NCBI GenBank assembly: GCA_020543525.1
Contig: JAHYIO010000003.1
Span: 3,224,001-3,288,000, forward strand
Source of the DNA: Coriolopsis trogii
Taxonomy: Eukaryota; Basidiomycota; Agaricomycetes; Polyporales; Polyporaceae
Direction of reading: 5' to 3'
Length of the DNA stretch: 64,000 nt
Position numbers and translations under genes: made by a program. The notes beneath the pieces were generated by a model. It did no database searches and had not been told where the DNA came from. It saw nothing but the letters and a program-made list of their open reading frames with translations. Below are positions 20,460 through 31,704 of this stretch, piece by piece (the stretch's first letter is position 1; each line of letters opens with the position of its first letter).

Positions 20460-21898
20460 TCACAACGTCTCAGTGACAGCGACCGAGAAGTCGGAGAAGT
20501 AGGTGCTCTGGTCCTTGGGAGAGGCCCATTCCTTACCAGAGCCTGCATAACTCAATCAGGCACAGTTCAATGATAGATGAAGGAAAGAGACTCACCTCCG
20601 AAGAACGTCTGCATCTGCAGGCCACGGATCCTGCCAGCATCACTGTTACGGAAGACAAGGCCCGTAACAGTGAAGACGCTCTTGCCCTCAACGAAGAGCT
20701 CAAGCTCGCCATTCTCCTTGCCGACGTCGTTGAGCTTGACGCGCTGGCCGATAGTGGTGCGGTGGCCAGCCTTGAAGTTGAACGCGCCGCGACCGACGGA
20801 GGCACCGTAGACGCTGTTGCACTCCGACTGAGGCGCGACATCGCAAACCCTCTTGTTGGCAGAGTACGACGGGGGAAGGTAGGTGTAGAGCTCGCCCTTG
20901 CCCTCAGTGCGGAACATGAAACGGGACGAGAAGCAGCCATCGTCCCTGCGACCACCAGAGCAAGAGGTGGCCTCTGAGTCGCTGTTACCGCCATCTAAGG
21001 AGATTGATTAGTATACTTGATGAACAGATTGCAGAGAAAATCGTTGGATAGGCAAGTGATTGCCTGTTGAGCAAGAGTCGCATGATGTGGCGTGCAATCA
21101 ACGCCACTCTGCGACATTGCCGGGAATGCCGGAAGATGGAAGGAACTGATACTCACAGAAGCCGGGAAGCTTGCCGCCCATGTTGAAGTCGAAGTCGTCC
21201 TCGAAAAGGACGGAGTACGAAAGAGTGGCCTCCTTCGCGTTCTCGAGGTTGAAGCCGTTGGGGCCGGTGGCATAGAACGAGAAACCACCCTGGGGCTTGT
21301 GGGTGAAAGTGTACGAGCCCTTGGGGTAGAACGCCTGCATCGACTTCTTGCCGTCGGGTGCGGTCACGTAGTTGTGGGAGAGGGCAGAGAGGAGCTTGGT
21401 GACACCAAGAGTGTCATCGTTGAGAGGGAGAGCATCGTCAGCAACAGATGAGGTGGTCCAGGTGTGGGTGGAAGCAAGAGGGAAGAGTTTCTTGAGAAGG
21501 CCGGTGGAGCCAGACGAGGAGCTGGACGTAGCCGAGGGCTCGTGAGTGCTGGTGCTCGTAGCTTTGTGGGTGGAACTGGGCTCGTGGGTGGACTCGCGAG
21601 TGGACGAGGACTCGTGAGTGGAGGATGCACGGGTTGATGACTCGGTAGCGGAGGGCTCGAAGGTCGAGGACTCCTGGGTGGAAGACGCCTCCACGGAGCT
21701 CGTGGGGAGCGCGGAAAAGGTGGTCGTCACGTCAACGGAAGTGGAGGCTTCGGCGGCCGCAGAGGATGCGCTGGCGACGACGGAAGACGAGGTGCGAGGC
21801 CTGCATGTCCTCTTGTTGTGGTGGCGGCCGACGGGAGCAGCAGAGACGGAGACGAGGGTGACGGCGAGGAGAGAAAGGAGAGTCTTGAATGCGTGCAT
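20460..21898 (-). CDS. polysaccharide lyase family 14, Ser/Thr-rich linker variant
   Basis: Exons 21898-21157, 20994-20596 and 20542-20460 give 407 residues. A signal peptide (MHAFKTLLSLLAVTLVSVSA) is followed by about 110 Ser/Thr-rich residues with repeated STHESS/STREST/STHEPS units, probably O-glycosylated. The catalytic region then matches basidiomycete PL14 proteins: YVTAPDGKKSM, YPKGSYTF, GGFSFYATGP, GGKLPGFYGG, SCSGGRRDDGCFS, ELYTYLPP, VYGASVGRG and GLQMQTFFGG. PL14 enzymes cleave uronic-acid polymers (alginate, glucuronan) by beta-elimination. The exact substrate is not predictable here. It is about 100 residues longer than its three paralogues, all from the linker. Intron 1 is 162 nt, longer than typical here. 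Confidence 0.85.
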
Positions 21899-23119
21899 GG
21901 TGAGCGAGTTCCGGAAGCTAAAAAGAGTGACGAGCTTGTATCCGGGTGGGTAAGAGACCGTGTGGGTGTAAAGAATGACTGGTGCAGCAGAACAGCACAC
22001 AACCGGACGGAGGGCGGGAGGAGGAGGGGAGGAGAAGGGAATAAAAGGCGAGGCGGATGATGGGAGGATGAGAGAGCAACGCGTCGCGCGCTCGCCAATA
22101 TCTGCCCATCAATCGGCCGTCGCCGTCCCATTGTGGAGCATCACCGCCCCTGGCGCCCGCCCGTACCCCTTCCCGCCCTCTCCTCCTCCCGGGCTCTTTG
22201 TTCTCACCTGGCGCGGCCCATTGTTTTCCCTCTCGACACCATGTTAACCACACACGAGCAAGCAGCGCACCGTTTGTGTTTGTCGCCAAGCATGCCTCCC
22301 GGCAGCCCAGCAGGAGATATGAACGGCTTCGACATGCCGAACGGAGGCATTGTTCATCAGCGCGTCGCTACACACCCACTGCGCATTGAGTGCAGCCTAC
22401 AAAACGCACTGACTTCAGTTACTTCTTGTTTCTCCGGACTGCTTCCAACCTGTGCCCTGCGGTCTAGATCCCCTCCCTCTAGAAGAAAAAAAATCAGAGA
22501 GGCGCCCGCAACACTCCACCGGCGCATGGGCGGGAAAACGGCTCATGTTGTCCGCAGACATGTTCGCTTCTGACGGGACCCTGCTGCGTATCCATCCGTC
22601 TGACGAGTCGCGTTCCTCGGTGGAGAAACGAGGTACGCGCTGCCAGAATTCACCCTCTTTCACCATAGCGAAATCGAGAATCGGTGCAAAGTGCCCGTAC
22701 GCTCCAAGGCCACTCCCGGCACCTCGTTCTCGCCGGGGATAGCTTGTATGGTCGCGCGCATTGGGTAATCTGCAGTGAGGCCTACGTGATGCGTCCTTTC
22801 TACAGTACTATTTTACTATCAGCGAAGCTCGAACCCACGCTGCGCACTCACGCAATTGTGAAACGAGGTGAGGCTCGGGAGACGGTGTTTGATCGAGTGT
22901 GATTCGCAGTCATGCAAGCGTCCTTCTGAAACCATCTGAGACAAGTCTAGCTGAATGACGCATTGATACTTCGCTGATATTGACTGATAACGGTGAGCAC
23001 AGCTGTTCTTGCTCCAGATTTGTAACTCAATAAAGTGAGTGCGAGGATGAGAGCCATTCAGCCCGCACATACCTATTAAACCACTCGACATCCCAACATG
23101 CCGGAATCTATAGGTAAGC
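21899..23119. other. intergenic between two lyase genes
   Basis: 1.2 kb of non-coding DNA. A few open frames lie on the plus strand (22133-22573) but have no domain and atypical composition. It should contain the promoter of the 20460-21898 gene. No clear TATA box was seen. Confidence 0.4.
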
Positions 23120-24146
23120 TCAAAGCTTCTGCGTAATAGCAACGGAAAAGTCCGCAAAATAGACATGCTGGTCCTTCGGCGAAGCCCAACTCTCGTCAGA
23201 ACCTGTCCACAAAGTCAACCTTTTTCAGCAAAACCACATAGCCAAGGAACTCTGCCTCTCACCACCAAAGAACGTCTGCATCTGCAACCCACGAATGCGA
23301 CCCTCCTCCGCATCCCTAACAACCAACCCCTTCACACTGAACACACTCTCCCCCTCCACGAACAGCTCGATCTCCCCATTTGCCTCTCCCACGTCGTTCA
23401 GCCTTACCCGTTGCCCGATCATCGTCCGCCTCCCCGCCACGAAGCTGAAGGACCCGCGTCCGACAGACGCCCCGTAGACGTCGTTGCAAAACGACTCCGG
23501 GGCGACGTCGCACACGGCCCTGTTCGCCTCGTAGCTCGGGGGCAGGTACGTGTACAGTTCGCCCATCCCGTCTGTGCGCCACATGAACCGCACCGAGAAA
23601 CAACCGTCGTCCCTACGCCCCCCAGAGCACGACACGGCCGTCTCCGCGTCGCTTCCCCCGTCTGCCCCGGTTGCAACTGCAAGTCAGGGCGTTGCTCGAG
23701 GAGGAGGAAGGTCAGAGCTCACATAGTCCAGGCAGCTTCCCGCCTTTGTTGAACTCGAACCCGTCCTCGAAGTATACCGAGTACGAGAATGTCGCCTCTT
23801 TCGCGCTCTCCAGGTCCACCCCCTCCGGGCCCGGGGCGTAGAAGGAGAAGCCTCCCCGAGGCTGGTGCGAGAACGTGTACGACCCTTCCGGGTACGTCGC
23901 CTGCAGGGAGAGCACCCCGTCCTCAGCTTGGACGTACGGATGCGACAATCCGCGGATGTCTTTGAACGGACGGAAAGCGGCGTCGTCGAGCGGGATTGGG
24001 TGTGGGGCGGAGGTCGAGGTCGACCAGGCATCTCCTGGCGAGTAGGCGACAGGGAAGAGAGTTCGGTCCCGGCGGGGCTGTAGAGCCTGGACGGAGAAGC
24101 GGCAGAACGCCAGAAAGGGTAGCAAGGCGGAAAGCATGCCTACCAT
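23120..24146 (-). CDS. polysaccharide lyase family 14
   Basis: Exons 24146-23723, 23661-23263 and 23202-23120 give 301 residues. An upstream in-frame ATG at 24176 would add ten residues; I prefer 24146 because the signal peptide (MVGMLSALLPFLAFC) then starts at residue 1, but a splice acceptor-like TTGCATGCAG sits just before it. The PL14 blocks are YPEGSYTFSHQPRGG, FSFYAPGPEGVDLES, GGKLPGLYGG, SCSGGRRDDGCFSVRF, ELYTYLPPSYEANR and GLQMQTFFGG. Exons 2 and 3 have the same lengths (399 and 83 nt) and phases as in the other three copies. It probably secretes a lyase acting on glucuronan- or alginate-like polymers. Confidence 0.87.
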
Positions 24147-24693
24147 AGCTGCATGCAAGAGAATATATGGGATCATATGGCTCGGGCGAATAGTCGTATT
24201 TAAAACATGCCGCCACCATGATGGGAGTTCGCCAGCGGCCTATATGGAGACCGTAGTCAGACTGTCGACAGAAGGAGACGACACCGGCACACGAAGTGAG
24301 AGACACTCCTTTTTGTTGTGAGGGCTTGAAGAAAAGGTTTAATCTCTGATTCACGCACCTGCAATATGGGACATGGCCGATATAATGCGGACTTGCGCTC
24401 AACCTACGATGAGCATTCTTTCGCCGTAGGAAGAATGCATGTATACCGAGAATGGAACACAACGAACATCTACCGCATGTCGATGTACTTATAGTCTCAC
24501 TAGGAACGAGCGAACAATTGAAATGAGCAACATACAAATAGAGTTTCTGCCACAAAACTCACCATTGTCCTGCAGTTGCCATACGTGCTGTGTACCTATT
24601 GATGCTCAGTATCATGGTGAGATGCATCTCATCTAGCAATCTAAACGGGTTGAGCTGTGATGTATTATCAAGCGACCTGTAGCTTGGTCCCTA
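24147..24693. other. intergenic
   Basis: About 550 bp upstream of the lyase and downstream of the synthetase. It is AT-rich with no supported element. Confidence 0.4.
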
Positions 24694-26142
24694 CTACACC
24701 AATCCTATGCGCGCCCTGACCTCGCGAATAGTAGCTGCCGAAAGCTCGCGCGCCCTCGCAGCTCCTTCTTCAGCTACTTCTGCGAGATACGCCGTCTCTC
24801 CCCGAAGGCGCTCAAACTCTCCTCTCGGGCCCTTGAGAAGCTCCTCCACTGCCTCCGCGACGTCGGTCTTGAGCTGGCCATGCCCCTTGTCCCCGTAACG
24901 AGCGGCAACGACCTGAACGTCTTCATCCGTGCATGCTGCAAGGATGGACAGGAGGTTTGCGGCACCCGGGCGCTGTACGGGGTCGTACGTGATCCCGAGC
25001 GTGGAGTCGGTCACGGCGCTCTTGATTTTGGTCCGCACCTGCGCCGGGCTGTCTGTGAGGAGGATGCGCGAGTTGAGGTCTGGGGACGATTTCGACATTT
25101 TCGAGGACGGGTCCCTCAGCGACAGCACGCGGCAGGAAGTCGCTAGTGTATGGTGTTAGAAGCAGCCACGAAGATGGCGAGTCTGGGTGCACGCGTACTT
25201 ATGACATGTTGGGGGAGTGGGAACAGTGGTTTCTTGCCCTTGAAAGTGCGATTGAAGCCTTCCGCGAGGTCGCGACAAAGCTCGATGTGCTGTTGCTGGT
25301 CCTCACCTACCGGCACATGAGTAGCTCTGCGTAATAGTCAGCGCTTGTTCATTGACTCGCATCATACGAGCAGTACGGAGTAGCGTACCGGTATGCGAGG
25401 ATATCAGCTGCTTGCAGAACAGGATATGTGAACAGGCCGACGTTCAGGAGCGATTCGTCTACGTCCGAATCATCCCGGGCGTTCCGTGAGGCAGCAAGCC
25501 TAGACTGGGAGGATATAGGTCGAGGTAATGAAGCGAAGTCAAGGGTTACGCACTTTCCAAGTCGTCATCCTCCGTAGCTTCCCCATGGGTGTGATGCAGT
25601 TCAGGATCCAAGCGAGTTCTGCATGGTGTTGGTTCTGGTAGATGGTCGGGCGAGTGAGGCTACTTGGAAGACTGCCTACACTCACCTCATCCTGATGGAA
25701 TATAATCGACCTTTTGGGATCAAGTCCTACTGCGAGCAAGACCGCTAGCATGTCCCGCCGCGCGTCGCTCAGAGCTTTGGGGTCTTGTGGCAAGGTGAGC
25801 GCGTGCCAACCGACTATTGAGTATATGAGCCGGTCTTCCGGGGCCGCGTCATTTTGCAGCTTTACCCAGTTCAGCAAGGCCCCGAGCATGTTGCCTAACT
25901 GTACTGCTATTGTGTGCTCATCCCTTTCATGCCTGAACTCGGAAACGTACGTGAGGTATGCCGGTGGGTTGGATGCCCGAGAAGACAACCCGTGGTCGAC
26001 GCGCGCGAGACTCCTGTGCCTCGCTGTATGCGGCTCGCGTCAAGCTCAGCCCGCGCGAGCGTATGGATGCGTTATGACCAGCCGGACATGTCGCGAAGAA
26101 AGATGTGGGTGCACGGCGGACGTGCTGGTGGATGAGAGACAT
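24694..26142 (-). CDS. MSW1: tryptophanyl-tRNA synthetase, mitochondrial
   Basis: Six exons fit exactly: 26142-25951, 25898-25686, 25634-25554, 25504-25389, 25326-25199, 25142-24694. They give 392 residues, close to yeast Msw1. It charges mitochondrial tRNA-Trp. Class I signatures are the HIGH-type [12 protein letters not shown] (split by intron 1 between H and L), [45 protein letters not shown] and the KMSKS-type [13 protein letters not shown]. The first ~45 residues are Arg/Ser/Ala-rich without acidic residues early on, which suits a mitochondrial targeting sequence. A bacterial-type TrpRS with a presequence, as here, is the mitochondrial form. Its start is 133 bp from the divergent Naa35 start. 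Confidence 0.93.
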
Positions 26143-26275
26143 GAGCAGCGCCGAGGGCGCCCGTGAGCGCGTCGTCGGAATTCACGCGTATATCATCTTC
26201 CCGAAAACCGTCATCGTCCCAGCTACTCGCTGCTTGCTCTGGTCTATCTCTGGTCTCTGGGTGTTCTCTCTTGCC

Positions 26276-29103
26276 ATGGACTACAATGGTGATTACGATG
26301 ACTGGTACGATGTACCGGGTGGGGATGAATACGAGGACGTGACGGACTTGTTTGTTGCGGGAGCGCACGGTATGTCGTATGCCCATCGCTTCAAGGTACC
26401 TACCGGCTCAGACTCGCTGTTATAGACATGGAGCCCGAAGAGGTTCTCCTCATGGACGGTTTCACAGTCATGGACGCTATGAGTGCCTTTGAGGTGAGAG
26501 ACAGCGACGTTGTCCTAGGATCCTAGGATTTAGGCGGAATCGCGCTCTTACATCGTGCCTCCTTTCCCTGCCCACTCTACAGATTGGTGAGCCTCGTCTG
26601 GATAGCGGCATGATCCTCGAAGAGCAACGTCGCCCGCCATTTGACCCACTCACGCCACTGCTACCTGAGGAGGTGTGCTGGATCATGGACCGCAGCTTCG
26701 CGTGCGAGGTGAATACCCTCGGTGTTGCTGTCCTTAGACTGTATCAGAGTTTCATGTTATTTTGTACTATCACAGATGGAATGGCATGCCGGGAAAACGC
26801 TCTCACAAAGTGTCTTCACCATCCTCTTTGTGCACCATTTGCCCGACATTAATCCCGAATATCTACCGCCTGAGGAGGACGAAGATCCGACTCGTCCTAT
26901 ATGGCTCATCACTGTTGTGCTGAGAGCCGCTATGCTCGGTTTGCTCAAGTGCTGTGATCTGGCGTGGAGAGAGCTCTCGAAGAACAGGGTCCATGATGTT
27001 GGTACAGCTCGCACCGTCTGAGCATTATTTGCTCATGCGCTTCTCAGATAGAGGACTGGCAAGGCGAAAAGTGCGACGTTTCGCTTCTCGAAGGGATCAA
27101 TGCCGATATCGTTGTGAATATGCTCGACGCGGCATGTGACTGGCTACGACGGTCTGAGCTTGCAGCGGCCGACATCGAAGCTCTCTACAATAGGTTGCAT
27201 CTCCGCAAGGCCGGTACCTCATTCGCGCTCTCCGTGGACAGCCGAGACACTCACACCAGACATAGACCTTACTCGTGCTCTTCAAGCTCGATCCCCACAA
27301 GGCTTGTGCCGACCTTTGGTACAACGAAGCAGTCGGTCGAGGCCTCATACACCGCATACGAGCAGTACAACGGCCTATACCATCAGACTCCCCGGTTCAT
27401 CTCACTGTGGACCCCCACATTGCCCGTCGACTACCTAATTTTATGCCCATTCGCGTGACAGAATTGCCTCCGCAAGAGCAGACATGGGATGCCATGGACA
27501 AGTTCCTAGCGTACTGGGGCGAAGTTGGCCACTTGGCCAGTTCACCATCAACCCTTAGATGGGAGGTAAGTATCAATACAGATAAATGAATTGCAACTCT
27601 CAATTTCTTGCAAGATCGCAGGGTTCCTCCGGCATGCACTCTACAACAAGCCACCGGCGTCGTATCACAGATCACTAGTACAGGTTCGGCGCTATGTCCC
27701 CTTACTAGTGATGACACTTGACTAACTGCACGTAGACCATATTCTATGATCAAGACGTTGTCCTGGGAGCACATCCACCCATGTGGCTTGTAGACCAGTT
27801 CTTCTACGAGACTATGGGAATCTCATACTCTACCATCCTGCAACACCTCGATATTAGCGCACCACAAATGCAACAGGCAACGATGCGAGACGTGATCGAG
27901 CGGCGGATCATTAAGGCATGCTGAAGGGCGTAGTTTGGATATCTTCCAAGCATCGCTGACGTCGAGTGCGGATCTGCCGCAGCTCATGTATCCCCATATC
28001 CGCTCAGGCTGGTACAATCCTCCACGTCGACGGAGGCACCTGATGAAGGAGGTCTTGCAATGGCATATGCTGTACGATGTGCTGTCCACGGACGTGTCGC
28101 AACATAAACCGCCGGTACGCGATCGCTCTCCATGTCCACCTCTCATTCTTACGAACCGACGCCATTCGCAGAACTCGGTCACGGCAAGCATTCTTGCGGC
28201 CATTCCACGGACGGCACAGCTCTGGCGGCTTGCCGCGAGCCGTGAAATCGTCTTGGCAGGCTTCCAGCAGGAGCTTTACGCACCAGAAGAGAAACCGATC
28301 GCGTATTGGTACCTTGCGCGCGTTCTGGACCATCATGTGGCTTGCATAGAGGATCTCTTACCTGTAGTCCCTCATGGTACGATGCATGAGCATTTATGGC
28401 ATGCGAACACTCATTCCTTCTCACAGACACGATTGCCTATCGAGAACTGCGATTCCAGGCGGACCATCTGGCTGCGCTGCAGATCATGTCCACTGCACTT
28501 GTATCAGTGAGCATGCGGCTCTACAGACGGGTGTCTCTATGCTCATACGTATTGCGCGTTGTCCTCAGTTGACGGCAGGGTTCATCACGTCATCGTGGAA
28601 GAGAGTGACGCTCAACTTCATTCGACGATACAAGTGGCTCTTCAAGCCAGAGTTTGACAAGCTCGCCCCTGCTGAGCCACTACCGAATATCCATGATTTC
28701 CCTGCGGCTTTGAAGGGGCTGCTAGAGGTGCGCTAGCCCTCATTTCGCTCCTCTTGTTATTGACACGTGTTTGAAGGATCGATATTTTTCACCCTCTGCG
28801 ACCTTCCAGCTCGCAGGAGATATCATCCTGCGCCTGAGTGAAGCACAGCAATGGGCCGGGCACTGGGCTTCGGAGCGGCAAGAGGTGTGTCAATGTTTTA
28901 CTTGTTTGGCTTGAATCCGTTGTTCATGGGTGGTGGTATATCAGTACTTGCGTAAGCTAGCCGACGCCTGTGATCGCCTCAAGCGAGCGACACCAGCCTC
29001 GACAAGCGACCTTCCAAACTTCGATTTGGCAGTCTTGCAGTGGATACCGGACGTACATCCATGGTTTCCTACAACTTCATCAGAACACTCCCAGGGCCTT
29101 TGA
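26276..29103 (+). CDS. NAA35: NatC N-terminal acetyltransferase auxiliary subunit Naa35/Mak10
   Basis: Exons 26276-26369, 26426-26493, 26583-26708, 26776-26997, 27048-27209 and 27266-27567 begin the gene, and five or more follow up to the stop at 29103. The Mak10 N-terminal block is clear: DVTDLFVAGAHDMEPEEVLL, then MDAMSAFEIGEPRLDSGM, then MEWHAGKTLSQSVFTI. The C-terminal part has REIVLAGFQQELYAPEEKPI and YWYLARVLDHH, also Mak10-like. Naa35 anchors the NatC complex that acetylates Met-Leu/Ile/Phe N termini on the ribosome. Two oddities occur. The intron 27210-27265 would start with GC. Near 27896-27924 the frame shifts by one base (IERRIIKAC then stop, resuming as SLDIFQASL) with no intron that repairs it. 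The frame shift could be a sequence error, an unusual splice or a lesion. Confidence 0.8.
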
Positions 29104-29415
29104 TACCAAGATTCGGCGAATAATCCACTGTGCAACGCTCCATCGATAGAATTTAGGAAGTAAAAAGCGATGTCTTGGCTTACTGTAGAGTCGCCCGTTA
29201 GTCGTAATACGCTGTAAATCATTGCTGTGCCCACCTCTCACTCGATTCCTACTTCGGCCCCGTTGGGTGAGACCTCGACCATTTTGTACAGCGTCGGAGG
29301 CCCGGGCCGGCTGGACCTAGGTTCAGGGTGTCAGCGTAAGTTCAGGCTCGTTCCGCTTCCACTTATCGCTCTCTTTGTCCACTACCACCACCATCTGTTC
29401 ACTCGTCCGCGTAGA

Positions 29416-31543
29416 ATGGACGGCAAAGCGTGCCCGCCTGTACTAACGATTGCTGGCTCTGACTCGGGCGGAGGCGCTGGCATACAGGTAATTTTTCGTA
29501 CGATTTGAAGGGCGAGAGGCTGCTGTGTTACTGACGTCAAGCTAGGCCGACATCAAAGCCTTTACTGCGCACGGATGCTATGGAACGACAGTGATAACTG
29601 CTCTTACAGCACAAAACACAATTGGGGTTCAAGGGGTTCACCCCACCCCGCCTGATTTCCTGGAACAACAAGTACGCGATTTACGCCGGAGGTTGACATA
29701 GCAAAAATCTATGGCTAACGGAAACACCTGTAGCTTCGCTCTGTCCTGGATGACATAGAGATTCGGGGCATCAAAACAGGGATGTTGTACGATGCGGAGA
29801 ACACTCGGCGAGTCGCACGAACACTCAAGGCGCACTACAAAGACGTCTCCAAAATGCCTCCGCTCGTCGTCGATCCAGTATGCGTATCGACATCTGGACA
29901 TACGTTGCTGCACAAAGACGCAGTCGATGTTATGATCGAGGAGCTCTTCCCCCTCGCCGCCCTCATCACTCCGAACAAGCCGGAAGCCGAGCTTCTCCTG
30001 TCCCGCCGCGGAACCACACTCCAGATCGAAAGCCTGGAAGACATGATATCTGCCTCGGAGACTTTGCTCGGCTTTGGTGCAAAGGCCGTCCTCGTCAAGG
30101 GTGGGCACATCAGCTTGACCCTCGCTGATGTGCTCCGCCTGTCGTCTAAGAGGCCCGATGTGACAGTCGTGAAAGAGAACTTCCTCGGGGAGAACATGGA
30201 AATTCTCCAAGTCAACGAAGAGGAGATGATGTTGCGTCCTTTGGTCGTTGACGTACTCCATGAGGGGAAACAGACCTCCCTGTTCATCAGCCCGAGGAGC
30301 GAGACGTCGAGCACCCACGGCACGGGATGCACGCTGTCGGCTGCTATAGCGTCATTGTTGAGCGTAGGGGAAACGTGTGGGCATCTTCTTTCGCACCCAT
30401 CCAAGCGCTCGGGAACTGATACATACGATCGTAGTGTTCGAAGCTACAGGGAAAGCGACGCTGTACACTCACATAGGAATCGAGACTGCATTCGCTGTCG
30501 GTAGCGGACATGGACCGCTCAATCATCTCCATGGGTTGACGACGAAACTCATTCCTCCGTATGTTTCCATTCGTCGTGCATCCTCGGATCAGCTCACTCA
30601 TCACGCATAGGTCAACGAAGAGCAACCCTCACCCATTCACTCGCATCCTGATCCAGTCAGCGAAGCAAACCTGGAAGGAGTACGTGGAGCACGACTTTGT
30701 GAAGGAGCTGGCAAAAGGGACTCTTCCGAAAGAGTGCTTCCTGCACTTCATCAAGTGAGCAAACTGGCTCGTAGCGACCATATGACACCTCTGCTTACGC
30801 GCCCACCTGCAGACAAGACTACCTGTACCTCAAGTACTACGCTCGCGCATACGGGTGACGCATCCCCTTTGGACCGTCTCGGTGACCTACTGATGTATGA
30901 GCGTCGCAGACTCCTCGTCGCGAAGTCGTCCACATACAGCTCTATCCAATCTGCGACACAGACGATCATCAACATCATCAGCGAAGTCGCCACCCACAAG
31001 ACCTACTGTGCCAAGTGGGGAATCAACGAGGCTGACCTGATCGCGACAAAGGAAGCACCGTCTACGACAGCGTACGGAGCATACCTACTTGACGTCGGCT
31101 TGCAAGGCACGTCCGTCTCTGCTCTTCATGACACACCAGGCGGCCGGCCAGGGCTGAGATCCGACTCACAGGTGACAGCGCAAAACTTATCATGGCACTC
31201 GCCGCGTGCCTGCTCGGGTATGGAGAGGTCGGGCTGTGGATCAAGAGGGAGGCAAAAAAGCCCGACAGCTGGGTAAAGCTTGAAGGCAACCCTTACCTGA
31301 AGTGGATCGAAGATTACTCTGGAGAGGATTACCAGACCGCCGTCAAGCTCGGTATCGGTGCGTACCTATCAGGTCCCTGCTTTCAGCTGTCACCGTTGAC
31401 GGGCGGGTGCAGAGACGATCGAAGCCTTGGCGGTGGAGGATCCGCCCAGTGCGCGCCGATTTGAAGAATGGTGTGCCATCTGGGCAAATTGTACTGGGTT
31501 CGAGAGAGGCTTCTGGGACGCATCCCTGAAGCTCCTAGTATGA
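29416..31543 (+). CDS. THI20: bifunctional HMP/HMP-P kinase - TenA thiaminase II (Thi20-type)
   Basis: Nine exons: 29416-29487, 29546-29671, 29734-30376, 30450-30558, 30611-30754, 30813-30854, 30910-31106, 31172-31357, 31413-31543. They give 549 residues, the size of yeast Thi20. The N-terminal ThiD kinase has TIAGSDSGGGAGIQADIKAF, VVDPVCVSTSGHTLL, LITPNKPEAELLL, VLVKGGH and the anion-hole STHGTGCTLSAAIAS. It phosphorylates hydroxymethylpyrimidine and its phosphate in thiamine synthesis. The C-terminal TenA domain has FLHFIKQDYLYLKYYARAYG, CLLGYGEVGLW and GFERGFWDASLKLL, and salvages pyrimidine from degraded thiamine. The join 31106/31172 requires a GC donor (CAAG|GCACGT) and yields LDVGLQGDSAKL, the expected TenA motif. 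This is a candidate GC-AG intron. Confidence 0.93.
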
Positions 31544-31704
31544 CGACGCAAGAAAGAGCATGCGGTATGGTACAGGATCAGTTTGGTTTAGATGAAGCGG
31601 AATTATGCGGCTGAGAGGGTGTAGAGTAGCCTCAAAAAGCAAACAGCGAGCAGTAGAGAGAGCAACGTCACCGAGCCTGTCTAGGGTGCAAGAGAAAGTC
31701 CGTT

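Noticed and set aside
22133..22573. 146-codon plus-strand frame between two lyase genes
   Set aside because: Biased composition, no domain, no upstream promoter signal.
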